Source: Notospermus geniculatus (lineage: Eukaryota; Nemertea; Pilidiophora; Heteronemertea; Lineidae). From it: 64,000 bases of DNA. This document shows positions 54,169-64,000 of the stretch, piece after piece (position 1 is the stretch's first letter; every line of letters starts with the position of its first letter). The notes under the pieces are model-generated. The model worked only from the letters and a program-made list of their open reading frames with translations. It was not told where the DNA came from and made no database searches. The stretch spans positions 124,001 through 188,000 of the forward strand of contig NMRB01000194.1 of assembly GCA_002633025.1 (NCBI GenBank). The letters are read 5' to 3'. A program made the position numbers and the translations under genes.

Positions 54169-54563
54169 GGCGCCCTCAGGCGGGTGAAAAAGATGCACCG
54201 CGTACATGTTCAGGAAACGTCAAAACTACAGCGTTGAGGAAAACATGGCAAATCTCTTGTTGTTGTATTGTCACGGCTGAATCCGTCTGCTCCACACGAT
54301 AAGAAAACTCGTCGAACTCGGAAAACATGACACGAAGTTGTAACGGCAGAAAATACCAAAGCTATTTTCTCGCCCATAATACGGGTAAGGTTCCGTAGGA
54401 GGAACATCCACACAATTTAAAAGTTTGATCACTCACAACGAAACGTAAGCAGACGACACCTTGAGCAAAAGATTTTCTCCAGCAGGATGGTTTTAGGCGA
54501 GATTATTTGAAGAAAGGTTGTTCCTTTTCATCACCTAGAGAAAATTCCTTCAAATGCTTTTTC

Positions 54564-55828
54564 AAACTTCTCAAATCTTTTGTTACAGCATGGTGAAACT
54601 TTGTGAAAGAGCAAAAACAAATTCAGATCTGCCTCCCACGTGGACCTGGGCTTGAGGGGTCCATCCCATCAGACTTCAGGTGAGAACTTTCTGACATCAT
54701 AGACTTTCTGCGGGAGGACAGTTTTCTCCTGCATATTATATCATATTGTGCACAGGCACTCAATTTCAGAGAATTTTACAGTTCCATCTTATCTAGGTCA
54801 GATTGAAGGTCGATCGATAGCATCCACTTATTTGACCTCAGGAGGTCAAATGGTATATCTTCAGAACACGACCTCACCATTTGGTATTAAAACAAGGAAA
54901 ATAATTTTTTTCATTCTCTTTGCACCTCGAGGTGAAAACACGTAGTAGGCTTACTACAATAGCAGGTGTTTGTACCACCATATGACCTTGAGGGCAACTT
55001 GGAGGGGAAGCGGCAAAAAGTGGTCGAATTTACTCCATGGCAGATCAGTTGTTTTCTTGGCAAGGCTCCAGGTGGCGCCGCATGAAAATGATCTTGTTCC
55101 TGGTCTTCATTTTCACTCCTGATATTCATTTGTACCCATTCGTCTCAAATAAAGAGGGGAAATTCAAAGACGAAGGTATCGGCAAATGGAAGTACACGCA
55201 CGGGTGCTATCTATAAGGTAGCCTTGACTCCTTGAGGAGAAATAGTATCCATGTGTACATGTATCACATGGTTAATACCTATTGATTATGAATAGCTCTT
55301 AATTACTCGACCAGCCCAGTTTCTTAATGAACTACATAGCGAGCCTGCTGCCTTCACAAATGTCATCTGTAGATTTTGCACGTATAGAGTGTAAGGAGAT
55401 TATAGTGCAGCTAAACCTGGTGGAAATTGCCGTCGACAGGCTATGAAATGACAGCATCATATTCTGGTGACTGCCATTCCCTCCAACCCGAAGAGAACAA
55501 CATAAAGATCATAACACAGTAACTAAATAAATTTTCATATCCAGGTTCTCTATCTAGTCCCCTTGTCAAAGAGGAACACCGAATCCCCACCTAGGCCCTC
55601 CAAGCAAACCAACATTCCTTCGTCCTGTGCCCACCAAACCCCGCCCATCACAATATGACCCTCTTCTAAAGTACATTTCAGCCCCAAGATTATCAATTTC
55701 AAAATCCAGAACGGCCACTGAAGAATTGACCCAAAGGAAACTCGTAGGCCCATAACTGCACCCCAAAACATCTCATTCCCTAGCTCATTGCAAAATCCTC
55801 CAGCCATCATCTCACCCCGTCCCTCACT
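54564..55828. other. Gene-free stretch with a receptor-like inverted repeat
   Basis: atttgacctc-ag-gaggtcaaat at 54840-54861 is a perfect 10-bp inverted repeat, an everted TGACCT/AGGTCA pair. No gene is supported. Confidence 0.45.
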
Positions 55829-55929
55829 GAACTCCAGCCCCTTGAACCCCTCACAGAACTCCAGCCCTTGAACCCCTCACAGAACTCCAGCCCCTTGAAC
55901 CCCTCACAGAACTCCAGCCCCTTGAACCC
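55829..55929 (+). repeat. 27-bp tandem repeat (gaactccagccccttgaacc + cctcaca)
   Basis: Three full units and a partial fourth; one unit lacks a C. Confidence 0.85.
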
Positions 55930-56329
55930 GGAGTATCAAAATCCCGAGACGTAGGCTACCCCAGAGAAATGTAGACATCAGAAATGTGTTAATGTACACC
56001 TCATCCCTTGCCCCATTATCTCTCAATCCACGATCGTTTGTGCGCTTCCGGCCTCGCGACACCTCAATCGTAGCTCCTCAAGACGCTGATTACCGAGGTT
56101 GTCAGACATCGGGCAAAATATATGCATTATCATCTATTGATATGAAACTGTCATTTATTGTCATTTGTCATTGTACTATGAGGTATTGGTGTTAACATGT
56201 GGTCAGAGTGGCGTAAGTGGCCTTCGACATGTCGAATCCACGAGCCATTGATCTCAGCTTGGCAGTGAATGATCACAGGAAGGTGACATAAATCTTGAGC
56301 AGTCATTATTGAAAGTGCAAATCTGCTGC
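55930..56329. other. Gene-free stretch
   Basis: No supported feature was found. Confidence 0.4.
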
Positions 56330-57310
56330 GTTCATGTCTTCTTGGCTTCTCTTCTGTATTTGTTATTGTCTGAAACTGTGTATTTATTGTATTGGCCTCT
56401 TCTTGGTAGTGTTATTGTCTCAAACTGTGTATTCTCTTGGTCTCTTCTTGGTATTGGTGTTATTGTCTCAAACTGTGTATTGTCTTGGCCTCTTTTTGGT
56501 ATTTGTGTTAATGTGTCTCAAACTGTGTATTGTCTTGGCCTCTTTTTGTATTCCTGTTATTGTCTCAAACTGTGTATTGTCTCGGCCTCTTCTTTGTATT
56601 CATTTTAGTGTCTACAAACTGTCCTTTGTCTTGGCCTGTCCCTTTGTATTCATGTTAGTGTCCTCTACTTTGGTCTTGGCCTCTTTTTGGTATTGTCTTG
56701 AACTCCGTATTGTCTTGGCCTCATTTTGGACTGTGTCATTGTCTCAANTTTGTATTCATGTTAGTGTCCTCAAACTTTACTTTGTCTAGGCCTCTCTCTT
56801 TGTATTCATGTTATTGTCCTCAAACGGTACTTGGTCTAGGCCTCTTTTTTGTATTGTCTTGAACTCTGTATTGTCTTGGCCTCATTTTGGAATGTGTCAT
56901 TGTCTCAAGTGTGAATTGATATGGCTTCTTTTTGTGTTCATGTTATTGTCTCAAACTGTGTATCGTCTTGGCCTCTTTTTGGTATTCATGTTAATGTGTC
57001 TCTAACTGTGTATTGTCTTGGCCTCGTTTTGGTTTTCCTGTTATTGTCTCAAACTGTGTACCGGTATTGTCTTGGCCTCTTTTTTGTATTCATGTTATTG
57101 TCTCAAACTGTGTACTGTCTTGGTCTCTTTTTGATATTTGTGTTAATGTGTTTGAAACTGTGTATTGTCCTGGCCTCTTTGTATTCCTGATATTGCCACA
57201 AACTGTGTATTGTCTAGGCCTCTTTTGGTATTTGTGTTATTGTCTCAAACTGCATATTGTCTTGGCCTCTGTTTTGTATTCGTCTTTAGTGTCCTGGAAC
57301 TGGGTTTTTG
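56330..57310 (+). repeat. About 48-bp minisatellite (attgtctcaaactgtgtatt + gtcttggcctctttttggtatt)
   Basis: About 20 degenerate units with length variation; one N at 56748. Frames of 65-151 codons on the plus strand are by-products of the repeat: their products are hydrophobic repeats such as VIVSNCVLSWPLF in overlapping frames, without flanking gene structure. Confidence 0.85.
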
Positions 57311-58482
57311 TCTTCGTTCGATGTGAGACTGAGGTGGATTAGTTGAAGTAAGAAAATGAAGGTAACTGAAAATAGACCTAACCTCAGCCTCTAAATTCTA
57401 ATCCCATAGTACATGTATCTCTTCCTATTACAATAAACCTCAACATAAAATGAGAAATTTTTAAAAACATATCAAGTCATTTGAGCATTCACCAACGAAT
57501 ATCAGATCAAGTATAGGATATGTTAGTGACAACCGAAATTATCTCATTTCCTAAAGTAGTAATGCAATTGGATTTCAAAAGGAGAGAGTGATGAGAATTT
57601 CCAAGGCTTCTGAGACAATGTGGAACAGTAGAAAGCAGTTCCAACTCAAGTTGACCAGATTTGCCCAGACATTTCACTGCAGTATTCATGTGCATTCGTT
57701 TTCTTTTTAGGTTCAGCAGCACTGCCAAGTCGATCAGCAAGCAACGACTGTAGAGAATGTACGAGATGTTTCTGTCAACTTGGGCTGAAACAGACACAAC
57801 ACACTGGAAAGGTTCTCAAGCCCTGATGATGCAGCATGCCCTGCCTTGAAATGGCTACAAAAAAGAACCAACAGAAAACAGAAAATTCTGAATGTGTAGT
57901 CCTTTATAATGGTTATGTAATAGCATTTTTGGAAATTTTCAACAAAACATGGTATTATGATTTGTTCCTCAGGAAATTATTGTATTCCTAAAAACTGGCC
58001 TAGGTTAAAAAAAAAAAGGCTTCAAAGGGGCCGAATTCTATGAACTCAAAATTCAGGTTTCTGGAAGGGTATTTTTTCATAAGAGAGTATGTCCAAGATA
58101 TGAAATGACAGACCTTTCTGAATATATAACATCACAAAGCAAAACAACCCTATTGGTATATTCATAACGTTAGTTATTCTGGCCTTGAACCCCGAGGCCT
58201 GTCGAGATTTCATACGGAATTCAAATGCCAGCACGTGTGTCACCAGAAGAATAGGACATCATCAGTGTTTTTCTTTCCTCAGATCATGATAATCTCGGCT
58301 GGAGAGCCATTGTATCGTCGAAGGTGGAGACCCCGCTGACGTCAACACTGCCAGCGTCGGAGCTATCTGAAACCCGTATTGTTCTAGTCTCACATGACAT
58401 CACAATGTACGCAGTGTCTGTAACTCGCTGTATAAACACATCCGACTGAAGCCATGAGTTAGACTCTGCAAGCCTCGTCTAT
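57311..58482. other. Gene-free stretch
   Basis: No supported feature was found. Confidence 0.45.
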
Positions 58483-58501
58483 ACACACACACACACACAC
58501 A
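58483..58501. repeat. (AC)n microsatellite
   Basis: Nine to ten AC units. Confidence 0.95.
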
Positions 58502-58855
58502 TATACAAACGGCACTTATTCATCGCAGGCCAAACATGGCGTGTGCTGATATGAAGAAATACTTAAGTTGAAACACGCAGATGTGCATGTATGTTTGCTA
58601 AGTGTACACAAGTGTAAACTCGAGCTCGCGTTAATGCAAACTGATGATTTGACTACACGAGTCGTACATTTATTATATATGTTGGGTATCGTCGGGGACT
58701 TTGTCATCAACGAAGGACTGTAATATGATCAAATATCAAAACTTTGCAGAATAAACCTCGAAAAAATAATCAAATATAAAATACCAACTAATCACATTGC
58801 AACATCTTGCTGCATTTTGGACTGGCCTTTCAATTCTTTTTATATTGACAAAACT
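58502..58855. other. Gene-free stretch
   Basis: No supported feature was found. Confidence 0.4.
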
Positions 58856-59135
58856 AAAAGTTAAGTTAAAGTTTGGGTTTATAGTCTGATATCAACTACG
58901 GTAGAGGTTCTCATCCGACTTTACACTTTAACCCCAGTCTGTCCTGAAACCTTCCAGTAGAACTCAGATGAGCTGCCTTTTCAGCGCTACAATCGAGCGT
59001 TTCCGACCGGTACCCATTTATACACCTGGGTGGAGAGGCCAGTGAGGCAAAGAGACTTGCCCAAAGTCTCACGCCCAGTGGGATTCAAACCCGGGACCCT
59101 CCGACCGCCAGTCGGAGACCCAAACCACTACACCA
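58856..59135 (-). mobile_element. SINE family 1, near full-length copy
   Basis: Minus strand: head with tggtgtagtggtttgggtct (A box) and gggtttgaatccc (B box), body with actttgggcaagtctctttg and ataaatgggtaccggtcgg, and tail of aactttaacttaactttta. It is the cleanest reference copy in the window, without the palindromic insertion seen at 31321. Confidence 0.85.
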
Positions 59136-60477
59136 GCAGGAGTTTCTTTATTAAGACAGAGTGGGTCCAAACTCTATTTCATATATCTCGAATTTATGCA
59201 TTAGCTGATATTATAAGCCCTTCAAAATGACTAAATTATATAGGGACTGGTTCTGTATTTCCAAGTTCTAAACACAGGAAACTAGACCCAACAGGAAAGT
59301 CACTTGTATTTGTAATATGATGAAGGAACATGGATATTCAACACAGGTTTTCATGATGTCTTGCCATTCTCTTGGCTCTGGCATTGTCTGGAATGATCCT
59401 CATTGAAAGGAACACCAGCCAGCCATGTGTCTAGGATAGCGTTCCTCCAGAGACCCGCTCATCATTCAGGCTGGCCTTCAAAAGGTCAAGGTCACATTGT
59501 TAGGGTCGCTTTGGTCAATTCTCTGGGCATTTTTAGGTCATGTTTGAATCCCGTGAAACTGACCATGTTCGTCGTGATCCAGGCATGGCAGAATCGCTCA
59601 TGGATCATAGCACATAAAACACTGCGAGTACTGAGCTGTCAGAATGGAGCAGTGGAATTGTCAGTGTCCGTCATCCCCAAGTTTCTGGGTTCGACCCTCG
59701 GTCTGACCCCTTGTTTATGTGATACAGACGGCGATCCTCTCAAGTGAATATCTTTTTGACCAATCCCCCAATGCGAACACCTGAGTTTCAAAGGAAAGTT
59801 GTTCTGGGTAAAACTCACCAAAAATCACTTTGAAAGCTCTGAAGCTTTTGTTGATCTGAGCTTTCAAAATGAAACAAGCCCACAGCCAATGAATTTCAGA
59901 ATCCACAGCCGTCGCCACACGGAGAACTGGTTTCAATTAGAGTGGCCTTAACCATCCTATTTTGCATCTATATCGTCTCCAGAGCCGTGTGCACTCAGCC
60001 TTGAAAAATCGCTCCACCATCCAGGCGGTAATGAATCGGCGCCCAATCATCCCAGACCGAGCATTGCCATAGTAGGCGGACGGTGCGTTAGGTTGCCATA
60101 CGTAAAATGGACTGATTCAGTGTTTACAGTGACGGAGCTTCCGTCATATCGGTCTTAAAATGGAGAATCTTCCAGGCATATTTACGTATTCTAATCATTG
60201 AAACTAAGATGGACTGGCAATTCACCAGAGTCGTGGGCTGTCACTATGTCAGGGTGGTCAAGTGGAAACAGCCATGCTGATCACCTCTGGGGTTGTGGGC
60301 ACGATTCCCAGGGAGAACTTCTTCATGTGATAACAAGAAGTCAGACAGTAATGGGTTTTCCCCTTTCTCCAGTTTCCCAATACATCTTCATATCACCAAG
60401 TATTGCAAATCTCAGGGCCAACAAAGCTTTACTTACTGCCTAGCCCCAGATTCACAATTTTCATCAGACAAGGCATG
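59136..60477. other. Gene-free stretch with two weak tRNA-like heads
   Basis: tggagcagtggaattgtcag with gggttcgaccctcgg (about 59645-59702) and agggtggtcaagtggaaaca with gggcacgattccca (about 60250-60312) each look like A box plus B box. No tails could be defined. No gene is supported. Confidence 0.35.
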
Positions 60478-60606
60478 AAATAATAACAGGTTTCTAAGGT
60501 GAAAGACGTAGCTTCCTACCGGACTCGAACCCACAGACCCTTAAGGCATCAATCACCAGCAATCAGGGGCAGCACGCCTTAACCACTAGGCCAAATCCCC
60601 ATCTTC
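60478..60606 (-). mobile_element. SINE family 2, copy 5
   Basis: Minus-strand copy with B box complement ggactcgaaccca and A box complement cttaaccactaggccaaatc, independent of the E duplication. A few bases are missing in the loop region (gacccttaaggcatc). Confidence 0.8.
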
Positions 60607-61299
60607 AACAGACAAGGCAAGACATGGAGGCCAAATCTGTAGTACAGGTTACGGCATGGCCTAGCCTACCAGACAGGGAGGGTTTTCTTTATGGCCAAGT
60701 GCATGGTTTAGCACATCAGACTTACAATCCAACTGCCCAGGCGGGTTTGAGACCTGCAAGGGTCAGCGGAGAAAAATACCAAGTCTCAATTCTGCACACA
60801 TTCAGAAGGGAAAACTGTCAATTCACAAAAGATGACAGAAGAAACCGACTGCTTCCATCATTCTCCGAGGACCCGAGGACAGGAAACCAGCATTTCAGCT
60901 CAAGCGTTCACCAACACTCGTCTATGCACTAAACCGATTAGCGCAATAAGCCTAACCCATGGCGAGCATTACCGCTATAAAGCTAGCAATTAATATGCAT
61001 TCAGCAGACAGCAACACAACAAGGGCAAAGAGACGAGAAATGCATACACATGTGTATCAACATGTAAGGGCAATAACAGTGGTACGTTTGACGGAAGCTA
61101 AGTAACATATTGTAACACTATCTGATGGTTGGAAAAAATACAAGGAATTGAGCTGTTGACAATATTAGGTGAAAGGTACAAGAGTGAGTCCACAGGTGTA
61201 ACTAATTGGTCTAAATGTTCCCGACGGATTGTCACAGCTGGGCCTACGAGGAACAGGCATGCAAAGGATATGCCTCAATGTATGTAATGTTACCACATA
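60607..61299. other. Gene-free stretch
   Basis: Near 60700-60765, gtgcatggtttagcacatca with gcgggtttgagacctgc may be a further tRNA-like SINE head. Nothing else is supported. Confidence 0.35.
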
Positions 61300-61475
61300 C
61301 TGTAAACCGTGAAATTTTCACGAGCGTTTTATTTTTCGCGATTTTTGCGATGAGGGGTCAAAACGCGAACTTAAATCGCGGGAAAATCGCTGGGCCTTTA
61401 AAATTTCTGAAGCTCAAGGGCCATATCACGAAATTTATTCTTCACGAATTTCTTCACGAATTTCACGGTTTACAG
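61300..61475. mobile_element. ctgtaaaccgtgaaatt MITE with TA target site
   Basis: ctgtaaaccgtgaaattttc and acgaatttcacggtttacag are inverted ends; TA lies outside both (61298-61299 and 61476-61477). The interior is rich in cgcga/tcgcg and cacgaattt motifs. Tc1/mariner-like by target site. Confidence 0.8.
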
Positions 61476-62570
61476 TACTCCAAGATTGCCATAATACCAA
61501 CATTTAGCCACAGGGTACCACATTTGTGACCTCCACCACACCAGTCGGAAGTTGCTCTGAGGTTGGCAGGTTGGGACCGAATTATCTGTCAATTTCAGTA
61601 TTGTCTGTCTATTGTGAAGTCTGAGTGATTCAATTTCTTTCTTTATCTCCTGGGGTCATCTCAGTACGTTGTGGCGGAGGGTGGGTCACATTTTAGGATG
61701 CCAAAAAAATCGGCACCCATGACAACTCAACTAGTGTTTTTTTTAACTGAGCCAACAACGAAATTCTTTACAATTTCATGGTCAATACGTTAGCTTCAAG
61801 GTGTCAAGTTCAGATTTTTTTTCGAAAATGTGTATTTTGCATTCGACCCTGGATCCGATATTCAACTCTTTAGAAGTATTGAATTTCAGAAATATAACGA
61901 AATATAAAATTGAATTTGAACCGAAAACTACATGTATCATCTGATGCAGCGAATAGCCTCAAACTATCTCAATGCAGCTTGGATTGCTGAAGGATGTGCG
62001 TTTGTTGATATGCACGCGCAAAACCCGTAATTTCAAAAGTCTCCACTAATCGGAACGGCAAATGGTAGTCCTCGCCTTTGTAACGTTGAGACATCTTTAA
62101 TTAGAGCAAGGAAGGGTTTGATGTCCTGGAAGAGTGACTTTTAAAAACGCAGCGACCTACAACGCTCTCATATTACATCATAAACGTACGTAATTTTCTA
62201 AAAGTGCTCAGAGAAAATGTCACTCGAAGAATTCAGTCGGGTTTTTTTTAAACCGGTTACGGCATCTTACCTGTTGTTTTCAGCCACACCCATGCGTCAC
62301 AAATTTTTCCGAAGACAACAACATATGCACAACTTTTCGACTTTTTACAGTCATCGAATACGGTTCTTAAATTATTACGTTCGAACGTACGTATTACATG
62401 CTGTTTTTGTTTTGGGGGCGTGTATATCTAAAATGTTACGTTAACTCTAACCTAGGGTGTCCTTTACGATGTTCTGGCAAACGTAAAGGACATTGTGATT
62501 ACAAGACATACTAGTACACTGTGGAGTGGAAAATCTGGTGAAGAGTCCCAGCAGCACCAAATTTACAGTA
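61476..62570. other. Gene-free stretch
   Basis: No supported gene was found. A 75-codon frame at 62217-62444 has no recognised domain. Confidence 0.4.
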
Positions 62571-62664
62571 GGGTAAAATGATACAATTCTAGCCCCTTAG
62601 TATACATCTCCATGCAATGCTGGCCATTTTTACACTCAGGGGCTAGAATTGTACCACTTTACCC
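62571..62664. mobile_element. 94-bp MITE with 28-bp TIRs and TA target site
   Basis: gggtaaaatgatacaattct + agcccct and aggggctagaattgtaccac + tttaccc are inverted with two mismatches. TA lies outside both ends (62569-62570 and 62665-62666). Confidence 0.85.
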
Positions 62665-62696
62665 TATTTCTATCCAACCTTGGCTCCTGTGTCTTG

Positions 62697-62806
62697 GGCC
62701 GTATTCTAGAATTAACTCTAAGGTTTTCATTTAGCTATTGTTTGCAAGGCAGAATACAAAAGCTTAAAGTGGACCTTAGCGTTAAGGAGGCTTCTAGAAC
62801 ACGGCC
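62697..62806. mobile_element. ggccgtattctagaa MITE, copy 2
   Basis: gggccgtattctagaattaa and cttctagaacacggcc are inverted; the inner parts taactctaaggt and accttagcgttaagg also pair. Homologous to 36106-36223 along its length (gctattgtttgca, ggcagaatacaaaag). Confidence 0.75.
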
Positions 62807-63689
62807 ATAGTTTACAAGATGTGCAACTTTTCTTTATAGCAGTGTACTGAGGAGAGCTGATGATCTTCTCAATGCCCTCTTACCTCCCTGGGTTGGTCTC
62901 ATAACAAAAGATAAGAGATTCTACCACCAAAAAGGTTCATTTTAGTATATTTGCATCACAGCAGCTAGTGCAGCAATGTTTTAATTTGAAGAGCTGTGCA
63001 AAATGATAATTATCATTTCTAACTTCACCATCTCAATCAACTCTATCATTCTCCTCTCCAAGAAACGACTTCCATGATTTCATCAAAGAGCTATTTTTAG
63101 CTGTGAACAAGCCATCGCTCTCTGGAAAGAGCATCTATGACACAATAGCTCGTTTTCAATGACCTCACGTCTCCGTTTCCAACTACGCTGCCAATCTGCA
63201 TCCACCGGGCTTTTTTAGCAAAATACGTCATGTAACATGACCGGGATTAGCCCAACAACTTGGAAAATAATGGCAAATGTGCTCAGAACAGTGACAAAAA
63301 AAATACACCCACAATGCTATTGATTGTTAACCTATTAGTTGCTACTTTAGCTTATTATTTAATACGACATTAGCTTTGTGACGGTGTGGAATATTTGCCA
63401 AAGGGAGTAAGAAGATATGATCAGTAAAACTATCACAACAAGAAAAGTCATTTTCTATAATTTTTGTTCCAGGGCTTTGAATGAATAGTTAAGCTATCAA
63501 AACAAGAGTCGTTTTAGTATAATCAGTCCTGGGGCGTTAAATTTTAATTTCGGCGAGTATTCCAGGGTACTCACTGGGTTTTCAGGAAGGTCAGATATCT
63601 TATCTACACTAAATTTAATGAGACATCATTTTTTGGGGACAACTTATTATTGTGTGTAGGTGACCTCGACTCTGGGGTCAGCGTGAAAC
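62807..63689. other. Gene-free stretch
   Basis: No supported feature was found. Confidence 0.4.
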
Positions 63690-63903
63690 CCACATACCCA
63701 TTAACCATAGCAACTCCAGGTAATGTTAACCACAGGAACACACGGAAGGTTAACCATAGCAACTCCAGGTAACATTAACCATAGCAACTCCGGGTACTGG
63801 TAATGTTAACCACAGCAAATCATGTCATGTTAACCATAGCACCTCCAGGTAACATTAACCATAGCAACTCCAGGTAACATTAACCGCGGCAACCCTAGGT
63901 AAG
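63690..63903 (+). repeat. About 25-bp tandem repeat (taaccatagcaactccaggt + aacat)
   Basis: Seven or eight units with insertions between some. The unit contains GTTAACCATAGCAAC-like text, which is reminiscent of an RFX X-box but not a consensus match. Confidence 0.7.
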
Positions 63904-64000
63904 GGAGCTTGTCCAAATTATTTGAGGTGAATTTCGGCGATTGTTTGGCGAATTCTGGGCTATCTTTTGGCGATTTTTGAAAAATTCGCCACAAAATCGC
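63904..64000. other. Window end, cgattttt-rich repeat
   Basis: Repeats of ttggcga and aattcgcc resemble the interior of the element at 61300. It may be the start of another copy continuing beyond the window. Confidence 0.3.

Larger units (their letters stand above)
52144..54563 (+). repeat. Duplication E, copy 2
   Basis: Counterpart of E1. It runs on naturally at the right (aaacttctcaaatc), where E1 has an N. Confidence 0.92.

Noticed and set aside
56309-57342. Hydrophobic plus-strand frames as a membrane protein
   Set aside because: They are overlapping-frame readings of a 48-bp minisatellite, and some cross an ambiguous base.

Overview
This window looks like gene-poor DNA from an animal nuclear genome, most plausibly a marine invertebrate. 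The reasons are: no long open reading frames, stop codons in every frame throughout, no bacterial-type operons or ribosome binding sites, many short inverted-repeat transposons (MITEs), at least two tRNA-derived SINE families with A and B boxes, many minisatellites, and scaffold gaps. Several repeat styles here (TTAA- and TA-flanked MITEs, gttaaagtt-tailed SINEs, TGACCT-rich minisatellites) are familiar from echinoderm, hemichordate, amphioxus and mollusc assemblies, but I cannot name the species. I could not support any protein-coding gene, tRNA gene or rRNA gene.

Layout. Positions 1-14.9 kb: single-copy-looking DNA with scattered MITEs (0.5, 1.5, 5.2, 8.0, 10.5 and 12.2 kb), a hammerhead-ribozyme-like motif (6.4 kb), a G-quadruplex-prone GGGGT tract (11.0 kb), a 17-bp array (13.2 kb) and a 220-bp tandem repeat (13.6-14.1 kb). 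15.0-17.3 kb: a tandem 1.14-kb duplication with one N exactly between the copies; each copy contains a foldback whose arms carry the hammerhead-like motif. 17.3-25.4 kb: MITEs, a 106-nt miRNA-precursor-like hairpin, a perfect 21-bp snapback, and a minisatellite of TGACCTTGA motifs. 25.9-26.6 kb: about eleven 57-bp units, each carrying a palindrome close or identical to the vertebrate estrogen response element. 27-32 kb: MITEs, a 27-bp minisatellite and a SINE-in-SINE composite. A 324-N gap lies at 32.5 kb.

35.3-54.6 kb: nested, slightly diverged duplications. In order these are B1, single N, C1, B2, unique DNA, C2, D1, 77-N gap, unique DNA, D2, unique DNA, E1, single N, E2. Every duplication has one copy ending exactly at an N or N-run. 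They may be allelic (haplotype) copies placed end to end by the assembler, or true tandem duplications with collapsed gaps. Comparing B1 with B2 gives filled and empty sites for several MITEs. 54.6-64 kb: more minisatellites (55.8, 56.3-57.3 and 63.7 kb), SINE copies and three well-bounded MITEs.

No genes can be described as working together. What stands out is repeat biology: foldback and ribozyme-like elements, repeat arrays that multiply transcription-factor-like motifs (nuclear receptor, CREB, YY1-like, GGAAA palindromes), and duplications whose reality needs checking.
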